Origin: Dyadobacter sp. SG02
GTDB taxonomy: Bacteria > Bacteroidota > Bacteroidia > Cytophagales > Spirosomataceae
Direction of reading: 5' to 3'
Assembly (NCBI RefSeq): GCF_900109045.1
Contig: NZ_FNYL01000010.1
Location: 1 to 64,000, forward strand
Length of the DNA stretch: 64,000 nucleotides
The position numbers and the translations under genes are program-made. Numbering within the stretch: position 1 is the first letter of the stretch; every line of letters starts with the position of its first letter. Below the pieces are notes generated by a model. That model searched no databases, was not told the DNA's origin, and worked only from the letters and a program-made list of their open reading frames with translations. Shown here in pieces: positions 52,092 through 61,253 of the stretch.

Positions 52092-53690
52092 ATGAAAAAT
52101 TTAACTAAATATTTAAAATACAGTTTGGCGGTAGTTTTAGCGACAGGTTGCGACACGCAGGAGCTCCATGATCTGAACATCAATCCCCAGGCATTGAATC
52201 AGGTAAACCTGAACCTGATTTTCACGTCGGCCGAATTGGGTATCGCTTCCAATGGTACATCCGGCGACAACCGCTACATCGACTGGCGTACCAATATCGG
52301 TATGTGTGCTTATGCGATCCAGCAACTGGCCAATGCGGGTGGTGGTATCGCTCCGGGTGACAAATACACCGTGAATGCCGAGACCAACGCGGCGCCGTTT
52401 GATTTTACCTATAATGACCAGCTGAAAAACCTCGCAGAAATCCTGAAACAGTCGGGACCCGGCGGATTCGGGGAAGGCAAATACCTGAATATGCGCCAGG
52501 CCGCCCGCATTCTCCGTGCATTCAGCTTTGCACGCCTCACCGACTTTTACGGCAACATTCCCTATTCGGAGGCCAACAAGGGTACAGAGGGTATTTTCTT
52601 CCCTAAATACGATACGCAGGATGCCGTCTACGCCGACTTGCTGAAAGAGCTGGATGAAGCTGCTTCGGCGCTGAGTACTTCCAATCCGGATGAAGGCTTT
52701 GCCGCCGCCGATTTCATCTACAAAGGAGATATCTCGAAATGGAAAAAATTCGGCTATTCACTGATGCTCCGTTTGGCTATGCGTATTTCCAATGTGGATG
52801 CTGCCAAAGCTGCGACTTACGTTACCAAAGCGGCTGCCGGTGGCGTTTTTGCCAGCAATACCGACAACGTGTGGGTAGCCATGGCCGACGGACCGGGTGA
52901 GTGGACCAACCAGAATGGTATTTCCCGCGCATTCGACCCGGGTGATGGTGGACAACCCGCCTACCTGAGCGCTACGCTGGTCAATTTTTTGAAGGGTACT
53001 AATGCCAACAGCGTGGCCGACGACGATCCCCGGCTGATGATTATCAGCGGAGGCATCGGCGACTGGACTGCCGCCGGGTATACGCCTATTACGGTTGACC
53101 CCTTGAAACAAAAGGGAATGCCAAATGGATACGACCAACCCATGCTCGACAAACTGGAAGGCACGGCAGTCATATTGCCCAAAACCTACTCCCGTATCAA
53201 CGTGAAAATGCTCCAAGACTCCGATCCCTACATGATCATGAACTACGGCGAGGTGGAATTCCTCCTGGCAGAAGCCATCGAGCGGAAAATCGGAACCGGA
53301 ATCTCAGGAACGGCGAAATCGCATTATGAGGCGGGTGTGAAGGCGTCCATGCAGATGTACACGCCTTACGACGCATCTTTGACTGTTTCGGATGCCGCGG
53401 TAGCCAGTTATCTGACCACCTATCCGTACGGTACCGCTAAGCCGGCACTCGAGATGATCGGCGAACAGATGTGGGTGAACAAGTTTTTCAACTGGTGGGA
53501 AGCCTGGAACGACTGGCGCAGAACCGGGTTCCCGAAACTTACGCCAACCAATTACCCAGGCAATGTAACTAACGGCACCATTCCCGTAAGACTCCGCTAT
53601 CCAACCAACGAAGTGGCAGGTAACCCGAATTACCAGACCGGGGCCACTTTGCCAGACGACTTCACCACCAAGGTTTGGTGGGACAAATAG
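52092..53690 (+). CDS. SusD/RagB-like lipoprotein (pair 2)
   Basis: The 532-residue protein has a lipoprotein signal with Cys20 (VVLATGCDTQEL) and a SusD-like fold of the SusD-like_2 type (RQAARILRAFSFARLTDFYGNIPYSEA; VNKFFNWWEAWNDWRRTGFP). It starts 10 nt after the SusC stop and forms the surface lid of that transporter. A terminator follows at 53713. Confidence 0.95.
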   Translation: MKNLTKYLKYSLAVVLATGCDTQELHDLNINPQALNQVNLNLIFTSAELGIASNGTSGDNRYIDWRTNIGMCAYAIQQLANAGGGIAPGDKYTVNAETNAAPFDFTYNDQLKNLAEILKQSGPGGFGEGKYLNMRQAARILRAFSFARLTDFYGNIPYSEANKGTEGIFFPKYDTQDAVYADLLKELDEAASALSTSNPDEGFAAADFIYKGDISKWKKFGYSLMLRLAMRISNVDAAKAATYVTKAAAGGVFASNTDNVWVAMADGPGEWTNQNGISRAFDPGDGGQPAYLSATLVNFLKGTNANSVADDDPRLMIISGGIGDWTAAGYTPITVDPLKQKGMPNGYDQPMLDKLEGTAVILPKTYSRINVKMLQDSDPYMIMNYGEVEFLLAEAIERKIGTGISGTAKSHYEAGVKASMQMYTPYDASLTVSDAAVASYLTTYPYGTAKPALEMIGEQMWVNKFFNWWEAWNDWRRTGFPKLTPTNYPGNVTNGTIPVRLRYPTNEVAGNPNYQTGATLPDDFTTKVWWDK

Positions 53691-53712
53691 GAAAAATTAG
53701 TAGATATAATTC

Positions 53713-53746
53713 AAAAGGTGCCCTGAATATTTTGGGGCATCTTTTT
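53713..53746 (+). terminator. Terminator of SusC/SusD operon 2
   Basis: AAAGGTGCCC pairs with GGGGCATCTTT (one G-T) around a short loop, followed by a T-rich run, 22 nt past the SusD stop. Confidence 0.85.
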
Positions 53747-53757
53747 GTTTTTTATCC

Positions 53758-53765
53758 TAATTTTG
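53758..53765 (+). promoter_or_regulatory. -7 box of the cupin isomerase gene
   Basis: TAATTTTG matches TAnnTTTG 32 nt before the ATG at 53798. A TTTG 23 nt upstream lies inside the previous terminator. Confidence 0.5.
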
Positions 53766-53797
53766 AGATTCACCTGAATTACTAATTACTCCCGGTT

Positions 53798-54313
53798 ATG
53801 ATACAATCTTTTGCGGCGGATGCCGATAAAAATGAGGTTTTTGAAAAAGTACAGCAGTTTATAGATGAGCAAGGATTCACCGTCGTAGCGAAAGACCATT
53901 CACGTCCGTGGGGCGGCTTCTTCGTGCTCGACGAAAGCCAGGCGCCCAAATTCATCTCCACATTTTTCCCGCATTTGTCGCTCGCCGATTTTGCCGGTTA
54001 TGAAAAACTGAGTCCTAAAATCCTCGTGGTGGCCCCCAACAAACGCCTTTCGTGGCAGTACCACCACCGTCGCGCCGAAATCTGGAAAGTAATCGGCGGA
54101 AATGCAGGCATCGTGATCAGCGACACCGACGAGGAAACCGAATTGCAACAATTGCCGATCGGTACAGTGATTAACCTCAAAAAAGGAGAGCGCCACCGCC
54201 TGGTAGGCGTTAATGAATGGGGCTTTGTAGCGGAAATCTGGCAGCATACCGACCCTTCCAATCCATCCGACGAAGACGATATCGTTCGCGTCCAGGACGA
54301 TTTCGGAAGATAA
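53798..54313 (+). CDS. Cupin phosphosugar isomerase (type II mannose-6-phosphate isomerase-like)
   Basis: The 171-residue protein is a standalone cupin of the mannose-6-phosphate isomerase type II kind, with metal ligands in SWQYHHRRAEIWKVIGGNAGI and LKKGERHRLV. Related proteins are annotated as phosphoheptose isomerase. Because GH130 gives mannose 1-phosphate, an isomerase of mannose 6-phosphate to fructose 6-phosphate just downstream makes metabolic sense; a phosphomannomutase is not in the window. Role is inferred. It has its own terminator. Confidence 0.75.
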   Translation: MIQSFAADADKNEVFEKVQQFIDEQGFTVVAKDHSRPWGGFFVLDESQAPKFISTFFPHLSLADFAGYEKLSPKILVVAPNKRLSWQYHHRRAEIWKVIGGNAGIVISDTDEETELQQLPIGTVINLKKGERHRLVGVNEWGFVAEIWQHTDPSNPSDEDDIVRVQDDFGR

Positions 54314-54330
54314 TACTACCATTCATCCAC

Positions 54331-54366
54331 ATCTGGCAAGTCTGAGGGCTTGCCAGATCGGTTTTT
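54331..54366 (+). terminator. Terminator of the cupin isomerase gene
   Basis: ATCTGGCAAG (54331-54340) pairs perfectly with CTTGCCAGAT (54349-54358) around an 8-nt loop, followed by CGGTTTTTATT. Confidence 0.87.
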
Positions 54367-54388
54367 ATTCATCCTAACCTGACCAGTC

Positions 54389-55288
54389 ATGAAATTTGGA
54401 AAAGTTGAAAATGCCGACGACATAGATTTCACCTTACCGCCCGACGCGCCTGCGAACAAAGCATTGCTCAATGCGGCAAAGGGCGAAAAGCCGGGAATCT
54501 ATATCGGCTGTGCCAAATGGAACAAGACCGATCTCAAAGGTTTCTATCCGAAAGGTACCAAGGACGAACTGGGATATTATGCGACGCAGTTCAACAGCAT
54601 CGAACTGAATGCGACGTTTTACAATAACTTCCCCGTCGAAACCATCGAAACCTGGCATGCCAAAACACCGGAAGGTTTCAAGTTCTTCCCAAAACTGCAT
54701 CAAAGTATCAGCCACTGGAAAAGATTGAAAGACGCGAAGGAGCCAACCGACATTTACCTCGACGGAATCGCCCATTTACAAGACAAACTCGGAATGCTTT
54801 TCCTGCAAATGCCCGACAACTTCGGTCCTAAAAACTGGGAAATTTTAAAAGCATACCTCGAAGAATGGCCTTCGGGTTTTCCACTCGCGCTGGAATTGCG
54901 CCATACAGGCTGGTACGACGGTACCTTCAATAGTGAAGACCTGTATAGCGTCCTCGAAAAGAAGAATATCACCCATATCGTAACCGATTCGGCCGGCCGC
55001 CGCGATTTGCTGCACATGCGGCTTACCACGCCTACCGCATTCATCCGTTACAATGGCGCTAATGTGGATTCAGATTATACGCGCCTGGACGACTGGTTCG
55101 AAAGGCTGAAAAGCTGGATCGAGGAAGGCATTCAGAATGTGTACTTCTTTGTGCACCAGAACCACGAGGAAGCTTCGCCGCTATTGTCCTCCTATTTAAT
55201 CCAAAAATTAAACAGAGAACTGGGAATGGAACTGCAAGTTCCGTACGATCCAAGGGTCGCGAGCGGGCAGGTGAGCCTTTTCAAATAG
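54389..55288 (+). CDS. DUF72 domain-containing protein
   Basis: The 299-residue protein matches DUF72: YIGCAKWNKTDLKGFYPKGT, FNSIELNATFYNNFP, FKFFPKLHQSISHW, LGMLFLQMPDNFGP and VYFFVHQNHEEASP. It has a TIM-barrel-like fold; the family's biochemistry is not established and it is predicted to be cytosolic. It starts after a terminator and ends in front of another, so it is monocistronic. Confidence 0.9.
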   Translation: MKFGKVENADDIDFTLPPDAPANKALLNAAKGEKPGIYIGCAKWNKTDLKGFYPKGTKDELGYYATQFNSIELNATFYNNFPVETIETWHAKTPEGFKFFPKLHQSISHWKRLKDAKEPTDIYLDGIAHLQDKLGMLFLQMPDNFGPKNWEILKAYLEEWPSGFPLALELRHTGWYDGTFNSEDLYSVLEKKNITHIVTDSAGRRDLLHMRLTTPTAFIRYNGANVDSDYTRLDDWFERLKSWIEEGIQNVYFFVHQNHEEASPLLSSYLIQKLNRELGMELQVPYDPRVASGQVSLFK

Positions 55289-55290
55289 CA

Positions 55291-55314
55291 GAAAGGCGGA
55301 AAAATCCGCCTTTC
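55291..55314. terminator. Bidirectional terminator between the DUF72 and phosphodiesterase genes
   Basis: A perfect 10-bp stem (GAAAGGCGGA with TCCGCCTTTC) and a 4-nt A loop fill the 29-bp gap between convergent genes. Confidence 0.85.
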
Positions 55315-55317
55315 GCA

Positions 55318-56268
55318 TTATTTCAGTTCCAACTTAACGCCCTGTTCGGGAAAGATCAGCCGCAGGCCGAGCGTATTCGCCGCCTGTAATTCCTTGCGGA
55401 TGCTTTCCTCATTATTTCCCGTAGGCTTAATGTGCGTCACGACCACATTAAGATTTCGCAACCCCTCTTTCCCGGCCAGCTGCGCCAGTACTTCAAATTC
55501 CTTCATGAACCATTTCGGGGTCAAATGCCCGTACAGATGGCGGTCAGGCTGCGCGTTGGGGTAAGAAACTTCCAGGAAAACGCCTTTCAACTTTCCCGAC
55601 TTCACGAGCGGTGCCACAGCGGTCCAAACCTGCCGCATATGGTCGGTTTTCTCTACCTCGTCCGGCCCGGTATCGCCGAAATACAGCACATACGACTCTC
55701 CGCTTCTGACCAGAAAAGCAGTACTTGAATAGGGATTGGAATGACTCAACGGAAACGCCCTCACCGACATTTGCGTCTCAGATAGCGGTGTTTCAACCCC
55801 TGCGGCCAGTTGGCTGTACCGGTATTTGTTCAACGCAGGCGGATTACCGTCGCTAGCAAGGTTAGGCCAGCTTTGCCAGTTGAAATAATGCGATTTCATC
55901 ACGCTAATGCAATGCTCCATCGCGTACACCTGCTTCAACGTATCGTCGACCGAATTGATGATCATCCCCGAGATATGATCGAGATGCGGGTGCGAAATGA
56001 GGTAGCCTTTGATGTATCTTTTCAGGACCGTCTCCACATTCGCGCTGAATGCCTTCTTCTCAATGGCGTACGCTATTCCGTTACTTACCGTACCCGCATC
56101 CAGGCATACATAAGCGTCCGAGCCCGCTGGCGCGAGCATGTATGCGGAAAGGTTTCCGTCCATCGTCCCGCCTTTCACGCCGAGCGGCACCACTTTAAAG
56201 CCTTCCTGGGCGAATACCGATGAAGAGTACCAAAACAGAAGAGCCAGAAAGCAAAATGCACGGATCAC
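55318..56268 (-). CDS. Exported class II 3',5'-cyclic-nucleotide phosphodiesterase-like protein
   Basis: I choose the GTG at 56268, giving a clean signal peptide (MIRAFCFLALLFWYSSSVFA) and 316 residues; the longer frame (ATG at 56343) would put 25 polar residues before the signal. The rest is a metallo-beta-lactamase fold of the class II phosphodiesterase family: CLDAGTVSNGI, the metal motif SHPHLDHISGM, LYFGDTGPD and VVTHIKPTG. It should cut cyclic nucleotides in the periplasm. A TAACTTTG box ends 5 nt before the GTG. Confidence 0.83.
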   Translation of the reverse strand: MIRAFCFLALLFWYSSSVFAQEGFKVVPLGVKGGTMDGNLSAYMLAPAGSDAYVCLDAGTVSNGIAYAIEKKAFSANVETVLKRYIKGYLISHPHLDHISGMIINSVDDTLKQVYAMEHCISVMKSHYFNWQSWPNLASDGNPPALNKYRYSQLAAGVETPLSETQMSVRAFPLSHSNPYSSTAFLVRSGESYVLYFGDTGPDEVEKTDHMRQVWTAVAPLVKSGKLKGVFLEVSYPNAQPDRHLYGHLTPKWFMKEFEVLAQLAGKEGLRNLNVVVTHIKPTGNNEESIRKELQAANTLGLRLIFPEQGVKLELK

Positions 56269-56273
56269 GTAAT

Positions 56274-56281
56274 CAAAGTTA
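56274..56281 (-). promoter_or_regulatory. -7 box of the phosphodiesterase gene (leaderless start predicted)
   Basis: The minus strand reads TAACTTTG, then ATTAC, then the GTG at 56268. The geometry matches the other leaderless candidates in the window and supports the shorter start. Confidence 0.5.
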
Positions 56282-56466
56282 TAGGAAGTCACAAAAATAG
56301 AAAACTCAGACGATAACATTCCGAAAGCCCGGGTTGGAACCAATGGTTAGTTCAAGATAGCCGAATGTTAATTAAATTAAATAATCCAATATGTGATTGT
56401 GGTTATTAGCCTGTGGATTTCGGGATCTGTCATTGATTGACAAAAATACCATCCTTACCACGAACC

Positions 56467-58341
56467 ATGAAAACAATTTACTACCTCCTGGCTCTCATAC
56501 TTTTGGGCACCCATTCCACATTCGGACAGACGTTACCTGAAACATTTACAAACCCGGCCTGCCTGAACTGCACCCCTTCCGGGTACACCATTTTATCCGG
56601 GGCGCCCGCCGTCTCGAACCGCTTCACTTATGGCGGTAATTTACCGAACTGGTCTGTCCCGATCCCGTCACCACCATCCAAAACTGCGGCCGTCTTTCCG
56701 AATACGGATGAGGTATTCGTTACATTGAAGAGCAACGGCACCCAAAGCGACAAAATCAGGGTCAGTGCAGGTGGCCTGGTACCCGGCTATGAATACACGA
56801 TCAGCTACTATGTGCTTTCTTCCTCGACACAGTTTTCAAGCTTCGGGAGCACCGCAACCCTGCAGATCTCAACCAAAGATCAATTCCCTGCCATTGTCGA
56901 AACGCAGCTGACCACATTTAACGGCAACCACAATCAATGGCTGTTGGAGAAGCTAACGTTTACCGCCCCGGCCCCGGAATTAAACATCACGCTTTTCGGC
57001 ACCTCGCCCAATGGCCAGAACGGATATGTAAACTTCGACATTTACTCCCGGCCATTCTCGTGCAGGATCAAAGGCGGTAAGGTAGCATTAATCAGGACAT
57101 CTGACGTGACGCCGTTTTCTTGCGCAACTATCAACCTCAATGATCAGGTTCAGCTGCCAACGCCAACAGGCACACAGGTAATATGGAAGAAAAATCCGGA
57201 TATAAATTACGCAACTATGACAGCCCAGGAAGTTGCCGAAGCGCCAACCCAAATTCCCGGAGCCCAGTATTATGCATTTTACAAAGGGGTCAACATTCCT
57301 TATGAATGCTACAACACAGAATTTTCAACTGCTGCATTTTCCTTTACGGCAGCGGAAACGCAGGCAGTGCTCACAAGTAACAGTGCGGCGATTAACTGCT
57401 CAAACCAAAACACCTTTGATCTTACGAGCCGAGAAAGCCAGTCACCGTATCAGGTAAGATGGTTTAACAATGATCAGCACCAGGGATCGGTTATTACAAA
57501 TGCTGCACAAGCCCCCCTGGGCACCTATTACGCATTCTACTTCAACCCGAACGGCAATTGCTATTCAACCAATAAAGCGTTGTTAAGCTCCGGCTTTTCG
57601 GTCATAGGGGCAACAATATGCTGTAACAACCCCAACAGTCCCGCCAGCCAGATCACGCTGACCGGGTCTGTAGCAGATGTCGTTTGTCCGACGCAGACGG
57701 CCAATCTGACCAACTTCCTGCCCAAACCATTGAGCTTACCTCCCAACACAGTCATCGAATGGTTTACAAGCCCCGACCATACAACCGGTAAGGTGGATGA
57801 CCCCACCGCGGTAACAAGCGGCACCTATTATGCATTTGCACACGACCTCACCTATGGCTGCTACAATACCACTATTTCGCAGTCATTTGTAAATGTTACC
57901 ACGCCCTGCGCCGCACCTGAGTTGACCCCGACACTGGAAATAGATGGATTGAGTTTCATGGAGAATGCGGAAAGGGACTTTGTCGTCAATATTCATGAGA
58001 TCGCAGGATTTAGTACTAAAGGTAATGTTTCAATCAGGATCAGCAAGATCGGCGCTTTTGATATTACCTACTCCACCAGCAGCGGCACTTCGAACGTTTC
58101 GGGAGGTATTAATAATACGAACGGTAACTGGACTTTTTCGGAAGACCCCAACTTTATCACTATTAGCTCAAATGCGATTCTGCCGGCGAACACGCAGGCC
58201 GTACTCGGGTTTAAGATCAAAAGGAAAGTAAACAAACCCACGGGCATTACTCAAAACCTGACCGCGGTTGTCGTGAGCGGCTCAGGTGGAGAAAAGAATG
58301 TCCATAACAATACGGTTGTCACTGCGGTTTCTACCAACTAG
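56467..58341 (+). CDS. Secreted repeat protein of unknown function
   Basis: The 624-residue protein starts at ATG 56467 (signal peptide MKTIYYLLALILLGTHSTFG; a TTG 10 codons upstream is less likely). It has an N-terminal jelly-roll-like part (about 30-205) and then at least three repeats of about 90 residues that end in a G-x-YYAF-x-n-CYNT/CYST motif (QYYAFYKGVNIPYECYNT, YYAFYFNPNGNCYST, YYAFAHDLTYGCYNT). Paired Cys suggest disulfides outside the cytoplasm. It has no C-terminal sorting domain. The T9SS-tagged protein at 58397 follows 55 nt downstream, so the two may be secreted or work together. No family recognised. Confidence 0.75.
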   Translation: MKTIYYLLALILLGTHSTFGQTLPETFTNPACLNCTPSGYTILSGAPAVSNRFTYGGNLPNWSVPIPSPPSKTAAVFPNTDEVFVTLKSNGTQSDKIRVSAGGLVPGYEYTISYYVLSSSTQFSSFGSTATLQISTKDQFPAIVETQLTTFNGNHNQWLLEKLTFTAPAPELNITLFGTSPNGQNGYVNFDIYSRPFSCRIKGGKVALIRTSDVTPFSCATINLNDQVQLPTPTGTQVIWKKNPDINYATMTAQEVAEAPTQIPGAQYYAFYKGVNIPYECYNTEFSTAAFSFTAAETQAVLTSNSAAINCSNQNTFDLTSRESQSPYQVRWFNNDQHQGSVITNAAQAPLGTYYAFYFNPNGNCYSTNKALLSSGFSVIGATICCNNPNSPASQITLTGSVADVVCPTQTANLTNFLPKPLSLPPNTVIEWFTSPDHTTGKVDDPTAVTSGTYYAFAHDLTYGCYNTTISQSFVNVTTPCAAPELTPTLEIDGLSFMENAERDFVVNIHEIAGFSTKGNVSIRISKIGAFDITYSTSSGTSNVSGGINNTNGNWTFSEDPNFITISSNAILPANTQAVLGFKIKRKVNKPTGITQNLTAVVVSGSGGEKNVHNNTVVTAVSTN

Positions 58342-58396
58342 ATCCAATGGTTGAATCGAACGGCAGTCTAGGGCCGCCTCCACAATTTTTCTGATC

Positions 58397-59419
58397 ATGA
58401 AAATGAAAGTCATCGTCTCTCTCATCCTCGCAGCGCTAAGCTTTTTCTTGAATTGCGCTTATGCACAAGACCTCGACATTAATATAGATCCACAGCAGGC
58501 GTATATCCCGAACCAAACCAAAGGAGCTTTGGAAGTCAAAATATGCAATTGCTATTCGGCAGCTGTGAATTCCCAGGAGAACAAGCCACGGCCACAAATC
58601 AGTTTTCCGGACAACCTCACTATTGAAGAGATTACAAATACAGACGGATCGCCGATAACGGGATTCGTGATACATGACATAAAGAATGAGCCGGGTAATC
58701 ACACGATCCGGCTTCTAGCAAATGCTGCCATACCTAATGCATCATGTGTCAGCTTTCTCGTACATGTAAGCGGCAACGGTACAGGTACAGGAGTTATTAC
58801 CGCGACGCTCGGTTTTGCGGGAGCTCAAACGCCAGGCAATTTCGTTGCAAACGACAATGTAATTGCCACTATTCCGGTTCAAATAAATCTACCCGTCAGA
58901 CTGGAAGAATTCGGGGTAAGAAAAGAACAGCAAACCGCCATTTTGAAATGGATATCGTCGGAAGAAACAAATACCGACCGGTTTGACGTGCAACGCAGCG
59001 GAAACGGTAAAGTCTGGACAACCATAGCAACTGTGCCTGCCAAAGGAAACAGTCAAACCCAAACCATCTATGAAGCAACGGACACCGACCCTTTGCCCGG
59101 AGAAAATCTCTATCGTTTACACATGATCGACAATGACGGCACTTCGGCGTACAGCGGCATACGTAATCTGACATTCGAGTTTCAGAATGTGCATATCTTT
59201 CCCAATCCAGCCAACGATGTCCTGCATATCAAAAGTACGGATTGGAGTAAAATCCGCTCTGTTACAATCAGAAATGACAAGGGTGAACAAATGTATCGTT
59301 CAATCACGTTGAACAACGGGTTCATCGACCTGAAACACTTCTATCCGGGATTTTACATCGTTGAAATTGCCAAATACAGTGGTACTTCCGATACGTTCAG
59401 AATTGTCGTTGCCAGATAG
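58397..59419 (+). CDS. Secreted protein with type IX secretion (T9SS) type A sorting domain
   Basis: The 340-residue protein has a signal peptide (ILAALSFFLNCAYAQ), a beta-rich middle part and, after a segment typical before sorting domains (LPVRLEEFGVRKEQQTAILKW), a C-terminal T9SS type A domain (about 268-340, VHIFPNPANDVLHIKS, then GFYIVEIAKYSG). It should be exported across the outer membrane by the gliding/T9SS machinery. Function of the passenger is unknown; it is in one transcript with the protein at 56467. Confidence 0.85.
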   Translation: MKMKVIVSLILAALSFFLNCAYAQDLDINIDPQQAYIPNQTKGALEVKICNCYSAAVNSQENKPRPQISFPDNLTIEEITNTDGSPITGFVIHDIKNEPGNHTIRLLANAAIPNASCVSFLVHVSGNGTGTGVITATLGFAGAQTPGNFVANDNVIATIPVQINLPVRLEEFGVRKEQQTAILKWISSEETNTDRFDVQRSGNGKVWTTIATVPAKGNSQTQTIYEATDTDPLPGENLYRLHMIDNDGTSAYSGIRNLTFEFQNVHIFPNPANDVLHIKSTDWSKIRSVTIRNDKGEQMYRSITLNNGFIDLKHFYPGFYIVEIAKYSGTSDTFRIVVAR

Positions 59420-59475
59420 CCCTGTATTTCCTCTGGTAGAAAACGTATATTCGCGGAATCGACACCGTAAGCAAC

Positions 59476-59925
59476 ATGCCCGACGTTATCCGCACCACCA
59501 GCGACAATCCCGATTTCCAGAACCTCACCAACGAGCTCGACGACGAGCTTTGCCGCATTTACAAAACCAACAAGGAAGATTACGAAGAGTACAACCGCAT
59601 TACCGGCCTGCCGACCGTCGTGGTGGCCTATGAGCATGGTGCGGCCATCGCCTGCGGCTGTTTCAAGCAGTTCGACGCAGAGCGCATCGAGTTGAAACGG
59701 ATGTTTGTAACGCCCGGGTTTCGCGGGAAAGGCATTGCTTCACTGATGGTCAGGGAACTCGAACAATGGGCCCACGAGCTAGGCTACCCAACCGCCATTC
59801 TCGAAACCGGCATTGGCCAGCCGGAGGCAATTGCATTGTACCGAAAATTGGGCTACGCCGACATTCCGCATTTCGGACAATTTCCAGAAGAATCTCGCAG
59901 TGTTTGTTTGGGGAAGAGGATTTAG
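59476..59925 (+). CDS. GNAT family N-acetyltransferase
   Basis: The 149-residue protein shows the GNAT core: ELKRMFVTPGFRGKGIASLMVRELEQWA, with RGKGIA in the acetyl-CoA loop, followed by ILETGIGQPEAIALYRKLGY. Substrate unknown. It starts 56 nt after the T9SS protein. Confidence 0.9.
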   Translation: MPDVIRTTSDNPDFQNLTNELDDELCRIYKTNKEDYEEYNRITGLPTVVVAYEHGAAIACGCFKQFDAERIELKRMFVTPGFRGKGIASLMVRELEQWAHELGYPTAILETGIGQPEAIALYRKLGYADIPHFGQFPEESRSVCLGKRI

Positions 59926-60091
59926 GTAAAGCTATATACCGGATTGACTACCATAATTGAGATGGATAAATTGCAGCGCATAATCCCGGATAGTTGCGAA
60001 ACTGATGATGACCGTACCGTATATGTGTGTGTGCAAAATCAAATTTCTCTAATAGATTCATAATCAGAATCATAAATTCTTAAATGGTAAA

Positions 60092-61222
60092 ATGAATACC
60101 GCCCCACCCCCTCCCTTCTACCAAAAACTTTCCCTAACCCTCCTGGCGATCGGCATTATGATGCTGGCGATTTACCTGGGCCAGGATATCATTGTGCCGC
60201 TTGCACTGGCCGGATTACTGGCCGTGCTCCTCCGGCCGCTCGAACGGGTCTTTATTCGCATCGGGATTCCAAAATTGCTGTCCATAACACTCGCATTGAC
60301 GATAGCGATCCTGATAGTTTCCGCGGTTACCGTGCTTATTTCGATGCAGCTCGCGGATTTCTCGGATGAATGGCCGAAGCTGAAAAAAAACATCGACCTC
60401 TTTTATCGGGATGCACGTCGGTGGATCAGGCGGGAGTACAGCGTGAGCTACCGTCAGCAAGCCGAATATTTGAAAAATGCGCAGAGCAAAACATTGGAAA
60501 CGTTCCAGGGACCGGAAACGCTGGGCGCGGTGACAGGCCCGCTCGGTACTTTGATCCTCATTCCTATTTACACTTTCCTGCTGCTTTATTATCGTGCAAT
60601 GCTGATCCATTTTTCCGTCGTGCTTTTTGCGGAGGAGCAAAAGCATCGTGTGCTGGAAATTCTGGGACAGATCAAATCGATCATTCAGAGCTACATGGTG
60701 GGATTGTTGCTCGAAACAACCGCGGTGGCCGTGCTGAATTCCGCCGGTTTATTGGTACTGAATGTGCAATATGCCATTCTGCTTGGCGTAATGGCGGCCA
60801 TATTGAACCTGGTACCGTACATCGGCGGCCTTGTGGCAACGGCATTGGCTGTCATGGTGACGTTCATCAGCCATCCCGAAATCGATGTGCTGTTAGGGGT
60901 CGTGGGGGTATTTATCGCCGTGCAGGTGATCGACAACAACTTCCTGGTACCGTTCATTGTGGGTTCCAAAGTGCGTATCAATGCATTGGTATCGATCGTG
61001 GGTGTGCTCGTGGGCGGCGCGCTGGCGGGATTGTCGGGGATGTTTCTTTCGATACCGGCGATTGCGATGATGAAAGTAATTTTCGACCGGGTGCCCGGGC
61101 TCGAACCTTGGGGGATTCTGCTCGGCGACCAAACGCCCGAGCAGGCAAACAACAATCTGTTCCGCTTCGTCAATCTGAAAAAGCCCGGCGCCGAACATAC
61201 AGAAGAAGAAAACCAGTCGTGA
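60092..61222 (+). CDS. AI-2E family transporter
   Basis: The 376-residue membrane protein has the AI-2E transporter layout with about eight helices: paired N-terminal helices (YLGQDIIVPLALAGLLAVLL), a soluble central region (about 90-140) and the conserved C-terminal core (LVPYIGGLVATALAV, VQVIDNNFLVPFIVGSKV). Members export small molecules or act as Na+/H+ antiporters. The substrate here is unknown. The 166-bp region before it has no recognisable signal. Confidence 0.88.
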   Translation: MNTAPPPPFYQKLSLTLLAIGIMMLAIYLGQDIIVPLALAGLLAVLLRPLERVFIRIGIPKLLSITLALTIAILIVSAVTVLISMQLADFSDEWPKLKKNIDLFYRDARRWIRREYSVSYRQQAEYLKNAQSKTLETFQGPETLGAVTGPLGTLILIPIYTFLLLYYRAMLIHFSVVLFAEEQKHRVLEILGQIKSIIQSYMVGLLLETTAVAVLNSAGLLVLNVQYAILLGVMAAILNLVPYIGGLVATALAVMVTFISHPEIDVLLGVVGVFIAVQVIDNNFLVPFIVGSKVRINALVSIVGVLVGGALAGLSGMFLSIPAIAMMKVIFDRVPGLEPWGILLGDQTPEQANNNLFRFVNLKKPGAEHTEEENQS

Positions 61223-61253
61223 ATGCTTCACAACCGGTTATTGACTATTGATG

